From Polyrhizophydium stewartii (lineage: Eukaryota; Chytridiomycota; Chytridiomycetes; Rhizophydiales): DNA of 32,685 bases. Each line of letters begins with the position of its first letter. The stretch's first letter is position 1. Location of the stretch: assembly GCA_027604665.1 (NCBI GenBank), contig JADGIZ010000059.1, positions 1 to 32,685 on the forward strand, given 5' to 3'. A program made the position numbers and the translations under genes. Below, piece after piece: positions 8,893 to 20,600 of this stretch. The notes beneath the pieces were generated by a model. The model did no database searches, was not told the origin of the DNA, and was given only the letters and a program-made list of their open reading frames with translations.

Positions 8893-11347
8893 ATGAGGTC
8901 GCATGTCTCGGCGCAGCTGCTGCCGCATCCGTTCGAGGTCCGCCGCCACGACATGGATCCGTGCGTGATGGACACGACCCCAGAGCACCGTGCGCGCATG
9001 CGCAAGATTCTGTACGGCGAGCGCCAGAAGCCCGTGGGTGAGAGTCCCAAGGGCGGGCCGCATTCTGCGATCTGCAGATCTGGATTTGGCGGTGCGACCG
9101 TGGCGGCCGCTGACCGCACCGATCTGTTGCGACGCGCGCTGCCCGCAGCCGGCACGGGCCGCGAGTCAGGTAACTTCCATGCCAACTATGGCGACGAGGT
9201 GCCGCCCAAGTGGCGCAGCACCACCGACGCCGAGTACGATCGCAAAGTCTCGCATCAGATCCTCGACAACAACAACCAGAACAAAGAATGTGAGCAGCAA
9301 TCGAGGCGGCGTATGCCTCTGGCACTCTGCCTGCTGCTAGAAATGGCCGTCGGGTGGCCGGTCTCTCCCATGCAACGAATCTGACACGGCGGATAACGGC
9401 GCATCGCCGCCCGCGGCTTGTCGCCGCACCGAACCACGCCTCTCGCGCGAGGCCAGCATCCAAATACATGCGCGAGTCGCACTTTTCGCTCGAGGCCCAC
9501 GAGGAACCCGGCGCACCAATGAGCCTGACAAAGAAAGACTATTGTGGAAAGGACCCTAAGGTGCGCGCAACATGATTACGGCTGCTGATCGGCCCTGGGC
9601 TCACACCTCGAACGCAGGCGGCGCAGCGCGCCAATTACCGCGCCGTCTCCGAAGGCCACAGCACGTATCCACCTATCTTCCGCGACGAGAACGAGCTCGT
9701 CATGCACCGCGGCAAGGAGATGCCACACACCAGGCAGAGGCCGGCGCCAGTGGGTCGATTTGAGCGCAAACCCATGATCGACTCCAGCGCTGCGAGCAAG
9801 AGCACGACCCACTTTTCGCTCGGCGACGATATTACCGTGTGGGAGTCGGTCACGAGCGCGGCCATGAAGCGCCATTCCCTGACAAGCAAGCCGCCGCCGT
9901 CCGAGTACGAAAGCCTCGAAAAGTCCAAATCAACTGTACTGGACAATCCGGATCTCGTGCTTGAGCCAATGCAGAGCGTGCAGAGACGAGGTGCAGCACC
10001 GCTTCGGCAGCCCGGCTTGAAAACAGACGCTTTGGTGCTGATTCTTCTCGCCAATACGAGACTTTTCGCTCAGTGACAGTCTTGACCGCTCGACGCTCAA
10101 GGTCGACAATACTCTTTCGATAAGAGATCTCAAGTCAACGCACTTTACGGTGCGCGCATGGCAAACCAACGCTTGGTGCTTCAAGGTTCATGCGCTGACA
10201 TGAGCTGCCTGACCGCGATGGAGAGCAGCTTGGCACCGACGACTCTGGTCATCAGACATCGCAGTATCAAGCGACATTTGGCGCATCTGCGGCCGAGTCG
10301 GCCGAACTCGCCAGAAATCACAAGCGGCTTGCGCAGTCACAGCCGGCGTCCAAGCTGTGTATTATCGCCGAAGACTTTGAGGACCGCCGCATGGGTACAA
10401 GCTCGCAGCGAGAGGACTTTCGCGACCCCAAACTCCGTGCGAGCGCAGGCCACAGCAGGCGAAAGATCGAGGAGATCAAGGTCCGCAGATGCTCGGATGC
10501 GCTTCATCTTAGCCTTTCCCTGCCCCAGCTTGTGCGCTGACACCGCCACCAGAAAATCAACTCGCAGTCTTCCATCACCCTCGGGCTGGACTCTGCAGGA
10601 CTCTCCAACGACAGTAGGTCGGTTACCAGGAGCGATTTTAACCGGCCCGCCGAAAAGCCTGACGGCGGACTCGCGCTCGAGGCGTACAAGCGCCACGGAC
10701 GGCCGCTCCGCCCAGAGATGCGCTCGTACAACCCCCTGAGTGTCGAGGATATCCCCATGGATAAGATGTCCGCGACGCACTCGCAGTTTCGCCCGCCTCC
10801 GAGCAACCCGCTGTCGGATCCGCTTATGAGCGCACCCGCGGCCGGCGCGATTGCGCGCGACGCCGAGGATCACCGCATTTACCTCAAGGCGAGCCACTTT
10901 GAGATCGGCACTGACGAGGACGCTGCCGTGGCCGAGGGCCGGCGGCAGTCGACGACGATGCGGCACTTTGTCAACCCGCAGTCGCTGGCGCATACGGTGC
11001 GTCGAGAGGGTGCCGGCGCATCGGGCCTCAACGGCAGCCACACGATCTCGCGGCGCAACGAGCGTTTCGAGGAGACACTTGACAACACCATCACTCGGTA
11101 CCCTGGATCCAACGAGCGCCTCACCATGACGTCCAATTCGAGGTACGGCCAGTTCGCGCAGCCAAAGCGCACTGTGCCGCACAGGCCGCCAGCGCAGGAT
11201 ACGATGTCCGCATACTTGCACCCGGCTGTCGTGCCCTCTGTAGAGCAGCAGGACGGCAGTGTGCGCTTTGAGCCCATTCGAGACTTTTCCACCGTATCGC
11301 GCCGCACGTTTGTGGCACCAGAGGTCGTCATTGCGCAGGCTTCCTGA
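8893..11347 (+). CDS. Probable axonemal microtubule-associated protein with HFxLGxD repeats (SAXO-like)
   Basis: Proposed exons: 8893-9037, 9170-9289, 9457-9560, 9618-9990, 10061-10149, 10229-10480, 10553-11347, giving about 625 aa. The intron 9038-9169 is a multiple of three (132 nt), so its retention would add 44 residues in frame. The donor at 10481 is GTCCGC, atypical here. The protein repeats a motif around HFxLG(x)D followed by S/T-rich and (D)F/Y residues: HFSLEAHEEPG, STTHFSLGDD, DFSLSDS, STHFTLGTDD, SSITLGLDSAG, ASHFEIGTDED. The DNA ACTTTTCGCTC recurs at 9481, 9811 and 10061 in three of them. This resembles SAXO-type axonemal proteins (possibly the SAXO5/TEX45 group), from memory and without a search. 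Position directly upstream of an outer-arm dynein gene fits a flagellar role. No enzyme motif, signal peptide or membrane segment is visible. Confidence 0.6.
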
Positions 11348-11621
11348 GGGGGCGTCTCAAAAGCTGCTGGCTCTGCTGGAATGCTTGCCCGGCGTGGCAG
11401 CGCGACTGCCCTGACGCGAGCGAAATACACTTCTCGCTCGCTTTCCCAACTTGCGATCCGACATCTCACCCGTCCTGCGCGCATCTCTGCCGCGCGCATC
11501 GTGACAGGCTCGCACATCGCCGCACTCTCGCCCCTATCCGCATCCGCACCTGCCGCAACCTCAGCCGCAGCCGCACTCACCGCTAACGCTTCTCGAGCCC
11601 GACAAGAGCGACATTGCCGCC

Positions 11622-14600
11622 ATGGCGACCACGGGCAGCACCAACAACCTCCACCGCTCGAATCAGAACCTCGCGCATGACAACGAGAACAAGAAAAAGG
11701 CCGCCGCGGCCCAGACGGCCGTCGAGAAGAAACGCGCATCGCTCGACGCGCGGCACCGCTACCTGCTCGAGAAGTTTGCGGCCTTTGTCGACGAGAAGCC
11801 CGCGACGCTCGAGAACTCGCTGCTCGTCGGTAACAAGCTGGACCTCATCAACGACTTTTTCGCCGAAGGCGGCTCGCGCAAGGTCCTGTTCTTTTGGCAG
11901 AAGGTGTGTCTGCAGGCGTGTCAGTGTGTGTGCCTATGTTTGTGCCTGCGCGTGCGGTCGCAGGCACGGGCGTGAGTGTAGACGAGGGTGTGGGTGCGAA
12001 TGTGCTTGTCTGCCTGCCGCGCTCGCTGTTTGTTGTCTGGTGGGCAGTGCGGCCACCGCGCGAGATCTGGCGGTCGCCGACCTCGTGGGTCGCTCCTGGC
12101 ACCGAGGGAGGCGCCGCGCGGATGCGCATCGGGCTTGGTCTGGCGTGCTGAGCTGGCCCTGCTCGAGCCTCCCTCCCGCGCACGCTCTAGGGCGTTCGTT
12201 TGCGTCGCTATTCGCTGACGACCAGCACTCGTCGTGCCTGCTCGCTCATCTGGTCCGCCCGCTCGCCGGCTCGCGTCCCATCGCGTTGCGCATGACCAGG
12301 ATGACTCGAGCACAGCAAAGACTGCGGCCGCAGCCGCCAACCAGACCAAGCCCAATACCCTGATCGTCACCCTCGGTAACAAGGAGGTTCTCACGGGCCT
12401 CGGCGCCTTCTTCATCCGGCCCAACACCAAGGCCATCACCCCGCAAAACATCTTCACCGACATCTCTTTTGGACCGCTCAACTCTAACCTGCTGCCATCG
12501 CTGACAAGCATGGTCAAGTACATCATAATGCCCGCGCTCCGCGCCCAGGTGCGTGCCGTGCTTGGTGTCCTTGATATGTCCGATGCAGCGGTGGTTGCTT
12601 GCGGAGGTACCTGACGCTGCGCTCTGCCGCATATTCTCCGATGACAGGACAACTGGGGTGTTCTCGCGCGGCAAAAAGACGAGTCGGTCAAGGGATTCAT
12701 GGAGGTCCTCGAAAAGTTCACTGGCGACATTGATGTCGCCATGGTCAACCTTCACGATAGCGTGCAGCTACATCCCTGCACAATCGACCTCGAGGCCTTC
12801 AAGAAGCCCTACGACTATGCCAATGCCGCACACAACCCCGAGGTCATAAACGCGCTCGAAGGTAGACTGCGCTCTGGACGCTGCTCCCGAACTCGAGCGG
12901 CCGCTTACGCCCGCGGTGCCGTTTTCGCACGCAGGGCTTGTCAACGAGTGGTGCAAGCAGATCGAGCAGGTTCTCGCCGAGAGCGAGCAGATGCGAAAAG
13001 AGGCTGATGACATTGGCCCCAACGCCGAGCTGGCTCACTGGAAAGCGCGCATGGTCAAGTTCAACAGCATTACTGACCAGCTCAAGAGCCCCGTCTGCAA
13101 AAAGGTCATTGGCATCCTCAACGCCGTCAAGTCGCGTGCGCTTCTCAAGACGTGGAAGGACCTCGACGACCGGGTTACGGACGCAGCCAACGAGTCCAAG
13201 GACAACGTCAAGTACCTTTACACGCTCGAGCGCTTCTGCGATCCACTCTATCGCAGCGACCCACTCGGCATGATCCCCGCGATCCCTGGCCTGATCAACG
13301 CCATCAAGATGATCTACTCCATCTCGCGCTACTACAACACGTCAGAGCGCATGACTTCGCTCTTTGTCAAGATCACCAACCAGATGATCACGAGCTGCAA
13401 AGAGTTTGTCTACAAGGACGGCGGCTCCAAGATCTGGGACCTCGACCGCCAGGTGCTTGTGCAGAAGCTCATGGAGTGCCACAAGCTCAACGAGGCGTAC
13501 CAGCGGTGCTTCCACGAGATCAAGAAGAAGCTTCAAGAGACGCCGCAGGAGAAGCAGTTTGACTTTTCCGAGATGTATATTTTCGGCAAATTCGATGCCT
13601 TTTGCAAGCGCATCCAAAAGGTCATTGACATGTTCAACATCATCGAAAAGTTCTCGCTGCTCGAAAACCTCGGCGTCGAGGGTATGGACTCGATCGTGCG
13701 TAAGTTCTCCAATATCCTGACGCAGATGCAGCGCAAGCCGTACGACATCCTGGACCACCGCAAGATGGAGTACGACTCGGACTACAACAACTTCAAGAAG
13801 CAGGTCTCGGACCTCGAAGCAACGCTGCAGCAGTTCATCGACTCGTCGTTTGAGCACATCTCGAGCACAGAGCAGTCGCTCGAGCTGCTGTCCAAGTTCA
13901 GCCAGATCAAGGACATGCAGCTCGACCTCGAGTCCAAGTACCACTCGGTCTTTGTGCACTACACACGCAAGGACCTCGAGGGCGTGCGCAAGCTGTACCA
14001 AAAGTACAAGGACCTGCCACCTATCCCGCGCAACACCCCACCGGTGTCCGGTGCGATTGCATGGGCCCGCCAGCTCTACCGCCGCATCGAAAACCCCATG
14101 AAGCACTTCAAGAGCAAGACCTCCGTTCTTGACTCGGCCGAGGCCAAGAAGCATATTCGCAACTACAACAAGCTCGCGCGCGCTCTGATCGAGTTCGAGG
14201 TTCTGTGGCACCGGTCGTGGTACAACATCGTCGAGCAGGCCAAGACGGGCCTACAGGCGACCCTGCTCGTGTCCAACGGCGAGGGGCAAGTCTACGTCAA
14301 CTTTGATCCGCAAATCATCCAGCTCATCAAGGAGACAAAGTACATGCTGCGTCTCGGGCTCGAAGTCCCAGAGTCCGTCAAGAACGTCTGCACAAAGGAG
14401 ATGTACTACAAGGGGCTCTACAACGGTCTCGTGCACATCCTGCAGAACAAGAAGCGCGTTCTCGAGCGCGTGTCCAACATCCTGCGCCGAGCCATGGCGC
14501 CGCACATTGACGAGCTCGACCGCACGCTGCAACCGGGCTTGACGGCGCTGACTTGGTGAGCCACCGCTTCGCATTGGAGCTTGCCAGGAGCACCGCCTCT

Positions 14601-17600
14601 GTCGTCGTAACGGCCCTCTGACTCCTGTTCTGCTATTCAGGACGTCGCTCAACCTCGACGACTACCTCCAGGCCAACCATAAACAGCTTGCCAAGCTCGA
14701 GGAGCTCGTCGACAAGCTGCTAGACATATCAGAGTGCCGCATCGAGATGGGCGTGCGCAAGATCGCCGAGATTTCCCTCGTCGAGGTGCCTGCGGACACA
14801 GAGCAATGGTCGGTCGATATCTTCTTTGAGAAGACCGAGAAGCGCTGCAGCTCCATGATCCAAACAATCAGCAACCGCAGCAACCTGATTGAGAGCGCGA
14901 CGCGTGACATGATCGCCGAGCTGTCCAAAGGCGTTGCACAATACGTCAACCCGGACCTGCGCCTGGCGTACGAGAGCGTGTACTACAACGCAAACTACCA
15001 GAACTTTGAGGCGTTAGTTCAGTGCACCAAGGGCTCGCTTGACATGCTGCGCGCGCGCTTGGGCACGTACACAAGCAATCAGTACAACAAGGCGCCAAGC
15101 CAGAAGCCGTTCTTCCGCGCCGAGATCGTGCTGCTTATCCCAAACGTCGTGCTACAGCCCAAGCTCGAGGACATCCAGGCGGCGCTCAACCGTGCGGCGG
15201 GCATGGTGATTGACGTGGCCAAGAAGCTTTCGCTCAACTGGCGCGTTTTCCTCGACGCACCCGAGGACCATGCGACGGCGCACTACCCCGAAGACACGTC
15301 GCAGGTCGCCAACAACAAGGACGTGCTCAAGGTCATGATGATGCTCAGCTCGACGGTCAACTCCATGAAGAAGGACGTCGAGAGCCATCGCGAGCAGTTT
15401 GGCAAGTACGACTTTCTGTGGAAGGAGGACAAGGCCGAGACAATCCAAAAGTTCCTTGACAGCAACCCGACCATCTCGGACTTTGAGAACGAGATCAATC
15501 GATACGAGTTCATTGAGCGCGAGATCGTCGAGATTCCCGGCTCGACCCAGATCGGTCTCTTGCTCATCTCCGCGGAGCCGCTCAAGCTTGCGCTGCTTTC
15601 CGAGACCAAGGAGTGGAAGCAGCAATACGGCCTCAACCTCAACCGCAAGGTCAAGACCGACATGGAGCAGCTCATTGAGTACATGGAGAGCAAGACCATC
15701 AAGCTTAGCCGCAAGATTGCCGACATTGACGACCTGCGCATTGCAGTCCAAACGCTGAGCGAAATCCGCGAGGCCGAGGTCGACATTGACATGAAGGTCG
15801 CGCCGATCGAAGAGGCGTACCTGCTGCTGACCAAGCACAACGTCTCGGTCACGCGCGAGGAAACTGAGATGGTCGACTCGCTACGGTACAGCTGGAAGAA
15901 GCTCAAGATGCTCGTCATCGACACTCAGGCGCATCTCAGCAAGATTCAGCCCGTATTCAAGGCCGATCTGCTCGGCGCCGTGCAAAAGTTCTCGCAGGAC
16001 GTCAAGGAGTTCACGGTTGAGTACACCGAGAACGGGCCCATGGCCGGCAATATCCCGCCAAAGACCGCCAGCGAGCGCCTCAACGTCTTCCAACGCGGTT
16101 TTGACGAGCTCAACCGCAAGTGGGAGACGTACTCTGGCGGCGAGGAGCTCTTCTGCCTCCCCGTGACGCCGTTCCCAACGCTCGTGCGCATCAAGAAGGA
16201 GCTCAAGCTCCTGCAGAACCTGTACAGCCTCTACAACGACGTTCTCGAGAAGCGCCAGACGTACAACGAGACGTTGTGGGCCGACATTGATCTCGAAAAG
16301 ATTAACACCGAGATGACCGACTTCCAGAACAAGATCAAGAAGCTGCCCAAAGCCATCAAGGACTGGGACGCCTTCACAGAGCTCAAGAACATTGTCGAGA
16401 ATCTCGCCGCGATGGTACCGCTGCTCGAGATGATGTGCAACAAAGCCATGCAGCAGCGCCACTGGGATTCGATCATGGCCATCACGAAGACGCAAATCAA
16501 CCTCGATCCCGACATGTTCTATCTCAAGAACCTGCTCGATGCGCCGCTAGTCCAGTTCCGCGAGGACATTGAGGATATCTGCACAGCGGCCGTCAAGGAG
16601 GCGGACATTGAGGTCAAACTCAAGGCCACGGTCGTCGACTGGGAGGACAAGAACTTCACGCTCGCCGGTTTCAAGACCCGCGGCAACCTCATCCTCAAGC
16701 CGTCGGCCACGTCCGAGATCATCTCGCAAATGGAGGACTCGCTCATGACGCTGGCGTCACTGATGAGCAACCGCTACAACGCACCCTTCAAGCCAACGAT
16801 CCAAACCTGGGTCCACAACCTGTCGACCGCGTCCGAAGTCATTGAGAACTGGCTTGCCGTCCAGAATCTGTGGATCTATCTCGAAGCCGTGTTCGTCGGC
16901 GGTGACATTGCAAAGCAGATGCCAAAGGAGGCCAAGCGCTTCAGCAACATCGACAAGTCGTGGTGCAAGATCATGGGCCTCGCCAACGAGCATCCCAACG
17001 TGATCCAGTGCTGCGTTCTCGACGAGACCATCGCCAACCTGCTGCCGCACTTGACCGAGCAGCTCGAGCTGTGCCAAAAGTCTCTTTCGGGCTACCTCGA
17101 GTCCAAGCGCGCCATCTTCCCGCGGTTCTATTTTGTGTCGGACCCGGCGCTGCTCGAGGTCCTCGGACAGGCGAGCGACTCGCACACAATCCAAGCGCAT
17201 CTCAAGAGCGTCTTTGACAACATCGACAAGGTGCAGTTCCACGACAAAGAATACGACAAGATCATCGGCATGGAGTCGTCCGAGGGCGAGCGCGTTCCGC
17301 TCAGCCGCCCGATGCTCGCGGCAGGCAATGTTGAAGTCTGGCTCGGCACGCTGCTCAAGTCCATGCAGACGTCCATCAACGATATCATCCGCGAGGCCGC
17401 CGCGCGCGTCAACGACGTCCAGACACAAAAGTTCATGGACGAGTATCCCGCGCAAATCGGCTTGCTGTGTCTTCAGATCCAGTGGACTCAAATGTGCGAG
17501 GAGGCTCTGACGCTGTCCAAGACCGACAAGAAGAAGATGGGCGCAACTAACCAACGCATCATCGAGATCCTCAACATCCTTATCGAAGTCACTACAAAGG

Positions 17601-20600
17601 ATCTGTCCAAGATGGACCGCACAAAATACGAGACGCTCATCACGATCCAGGTCCACCACCGTGATGTGTTTGAGAAGCTGTACAAGTCGCATGTCAAGTC
17701 GCCCGACGATTTCGAGTGGCTCAAACAAGCTCGCTTCTACTGGCAAGAGACCAAGGACTGCTGCATTGTCTCGATCACCAACTTTGATTTCAAGTACCAG
17801 TGCGAATACCTCGGGTGCTGCGACCGCCTCGTCATCACGCCACTTACGGATCGGTGCTACATTACGCTCGCTCAAGCCCTTGGCATGTCTCTCGGTGGCT
17901 CTCCTGCGGGTCCCGCTGGTGAGCTGATGTGCCTGCTGCGTACTTCTCAACGCTTTTGAGCTTACCACCGATCCAGGAACGGGCAAGTGTTGGGGCCGCG
18001 GCACGCGGCTGGTCATGCTCGACGGCACGGCCAAGGCGGTCGAGGAGATCTGCGAGGGCGACGTGCTCATGGGACCGGACTCGCAGCCGCGCATTGTGCG
18101 GCCCGGCTCCATCACGCGCGGCACCGAGGCCATGTACCGCGTCACGGCGACCGACGATGCCCGCATCTCGTGGACCTGCAACGGCCCGCACATCCTCGTG
18201 CTGCAGCTCAACGACAAGCCCACCGTTGTTGCCGCCGGCGGCCGGTTCTTCGTCAAGACGTGGACGACACGGCCCGGCACGAGCGCTGTCTCGCAGATCC
18301 CGTGTGCGGATCTCGTTGGCGGTGCATTCGCGACCCGCAACGATGCCGAGGCGTTCATCGACGAGCTTGTGCGCACCGAGTGGCAACCACTCGTGTTCGA
18401 GTGCACCGTCATCGATTACCTTGCCATCAAGGACGAGTCGCTGCGGCGGTCGCTGGCCATGTTCCAGCCGCCACTGATCGAGTGGCCGTCGCCAGCCGTC
18501 TCGCTCGCTGCGAGGATCAGTGAGATGCGCGGCCCAGAGGCGTCGCTCGCCATGGTCGCCCAGATTGCATGGGCCATCGGCGCATGGCTGGCGCTGAGCA
18601 CTGGTTCCGGCCGCGTCGAGATTTGCGAGCAAGTTCACTCGGAGTTTGAACGCATCGCGGCGATGCTCGGCGAGGGCATGCCGGGGAAGTGCGAATCGGC
18701 ATTCTCGGAATTGATCGGGTCGTACGGGCTGGCCCAGGCCACGAACATCCCGCACGAGCTGATGACCGAGTGCCCGGCGGTGCGCCGCGCGCTGCTGGCT
18801 GGACTTGTCGACTGCAGCGGACGCATTGGCGAGGACGGCGGCTGCACGATCACATCTGCATCGGCAGGCATCCTGACTGATGCGGCAAGCCTGGCTCGCG
18901 GCCTCGGCCTCGTCGTCGGAAAGTCGCACGAGCACGCATCCATCGCGGTTCGCGGCGCGGGCCTCACGGCTGTTGCCGAGCACATTGTGACCGATGACAA
19001 GCGCCGCGCTGTCGCTGAGCTGGCATCGGGCACACAGGGCACCGACTCGTGCTTTGGCTTCACGATCGAATGCGTTGGATTCGACGACTATTTTGGCTTC
19101 TCGCTCGACGGCCGCGACGGCCGCTGCCTGCTCGCGGACTACACCGTGACGCACAACACCGAGTCTGTCAAGGATCTGGGCAAAAACATTGGACTTTGGG
19201 TCGTCGTCTTCAACTGCTCTGACCAGATGGACTACCGCGGCCTTGGCCGTATCTACAAGGGTCTCGCCCAGAGTGGCTGCTGGGGCTGCTTCGACGAGTT
19301 CAACCGCATTGAGCTGCCGGTGCTCTCTGTGGCTGCTCAACAGATTGGCTGCGTGTTCTCGGCGCGAAAGGAGCGCAAGACCTCGTTCCTGTTTACAGAT
19401 GGTGACGTTGTTGAGCTCAAGCCAGAAGTTGCCATGTTTATCACGATGAACCCAGGTGTGTGCCGATGCGAAGCTAAACTTGAAGTTTGGAGGGCGAAGG
19501 CTGACACGCGAGCGCGCGCTTGTCGTTCGACTCAACTGCGCCGATTATGCCGTCTGCCTGACAACAACCAGGCTATGCTGGTCGTGTCGAGCTCCCCGAG
19601 AACCTCAAAGTGCACTTCAGATACGTCGCCATGATGGTGCCTGATCGCCAGATCATTATTCGCGTCAAGCTTGCCGGTTGTGGTTTCATCAGCAACTTGA
19701 TCCTGGCCAAAAAGTTCTTTGTGCTTTACCGCCTTTGCGAGGAGCAGCTCTCGAAGCAAGTGCATTATGACTTTGGCCTCCGCAACATTCTCTCTGTGTT
19801 GCGCACGTGCGGTTCGGTCAAGCGCGCGAACCCAGACGACTCTGAGAACTTGATTATCATGCGCGTGCTGCGCGACATGAACCTCTCCAAGCTTGTCGAC
19901 GAAGACGAAGCGCTCTTCCTGAGTCTCGTCAATGACTTGTTCCCAGGCCTCACAGCCAAAAAGGGCAGCTATCCAAACGTCGAGGCAGCCGTCGACCAGC
20001 AACTCGCTGAAGCAAATCTTATCAGCCACCCGCCATGGACGCTGAAGGTTATCCAGCTTTACGAGACGGCCAAAGTGCGCCATGGCATCATGATTCTCGG
20101 TCCAACTGGTGAGCTGATGCGTCGGCTGAGTGCTTGCCAACGCTTTTGAGCTGACCACTGATCCAGGAACGGGCAAGTGCTGGGGCCGCGGCACGCGGCT
20201 GGTCATGCTCGACGGCACGACCAAGGCGGTCGAGGAGATATGCGAGGGCGACGTGCTTGTGGGGCCTGACTCAAAGCCGCGCGCCGTGCTCACTGGCTCC
20301 ATCACGCGCGGATTCGCACCCATGTTCCGCATCGCACCTGCGCAGCCTGGCCGCCAAGCGTGGACCTGCAACGAAGATCATATCCTCGTGGTGCGCCTGC
20401 CGATTGAGCCGTTTGCGGCCCAAAATGCCCCGAACGGAGATTGGTCGGTTGTCGAGTACGTCGCGGCGCCAGGATCCACGCCCGAGTCGTTTGTGCCTCG
20501 CCTCGACCACGTCAAGGGCGGATTCGGATCCCGCGCAGACGCCGAAGCCTTTGCACGGGATCGCATCATGTCGGCGTGGACCCCCCTCGAGTTCGAGTGC

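Noticed and set aside
17988..19157. Hedgehog-type or bacterial-intein-like domain instead of an intein
   Set aside because: The element has Cys1, a terminal His-Asn, Thr at +1, remnants of a LAGLIDADG endonuclease, and precisely restores a P-loop when removed.
16757..19535. Long minus-strand open frames opposite the dynein gene
   Set aside because: They mirror dynein and intein codons, are rich in Arg, Leu, Val, Asp and His, match no family I know, and are the expected antisense result of GC-rich third positions. The same holds for 22734-24089 and 26268-27470.
17919..20166. Twin introns as introner elements
   Set aside because: Introners would be dispersed at unrelated sites. These two occupy exactly homologous codons beside homologous inteins, and no other intron in the window resembles them.
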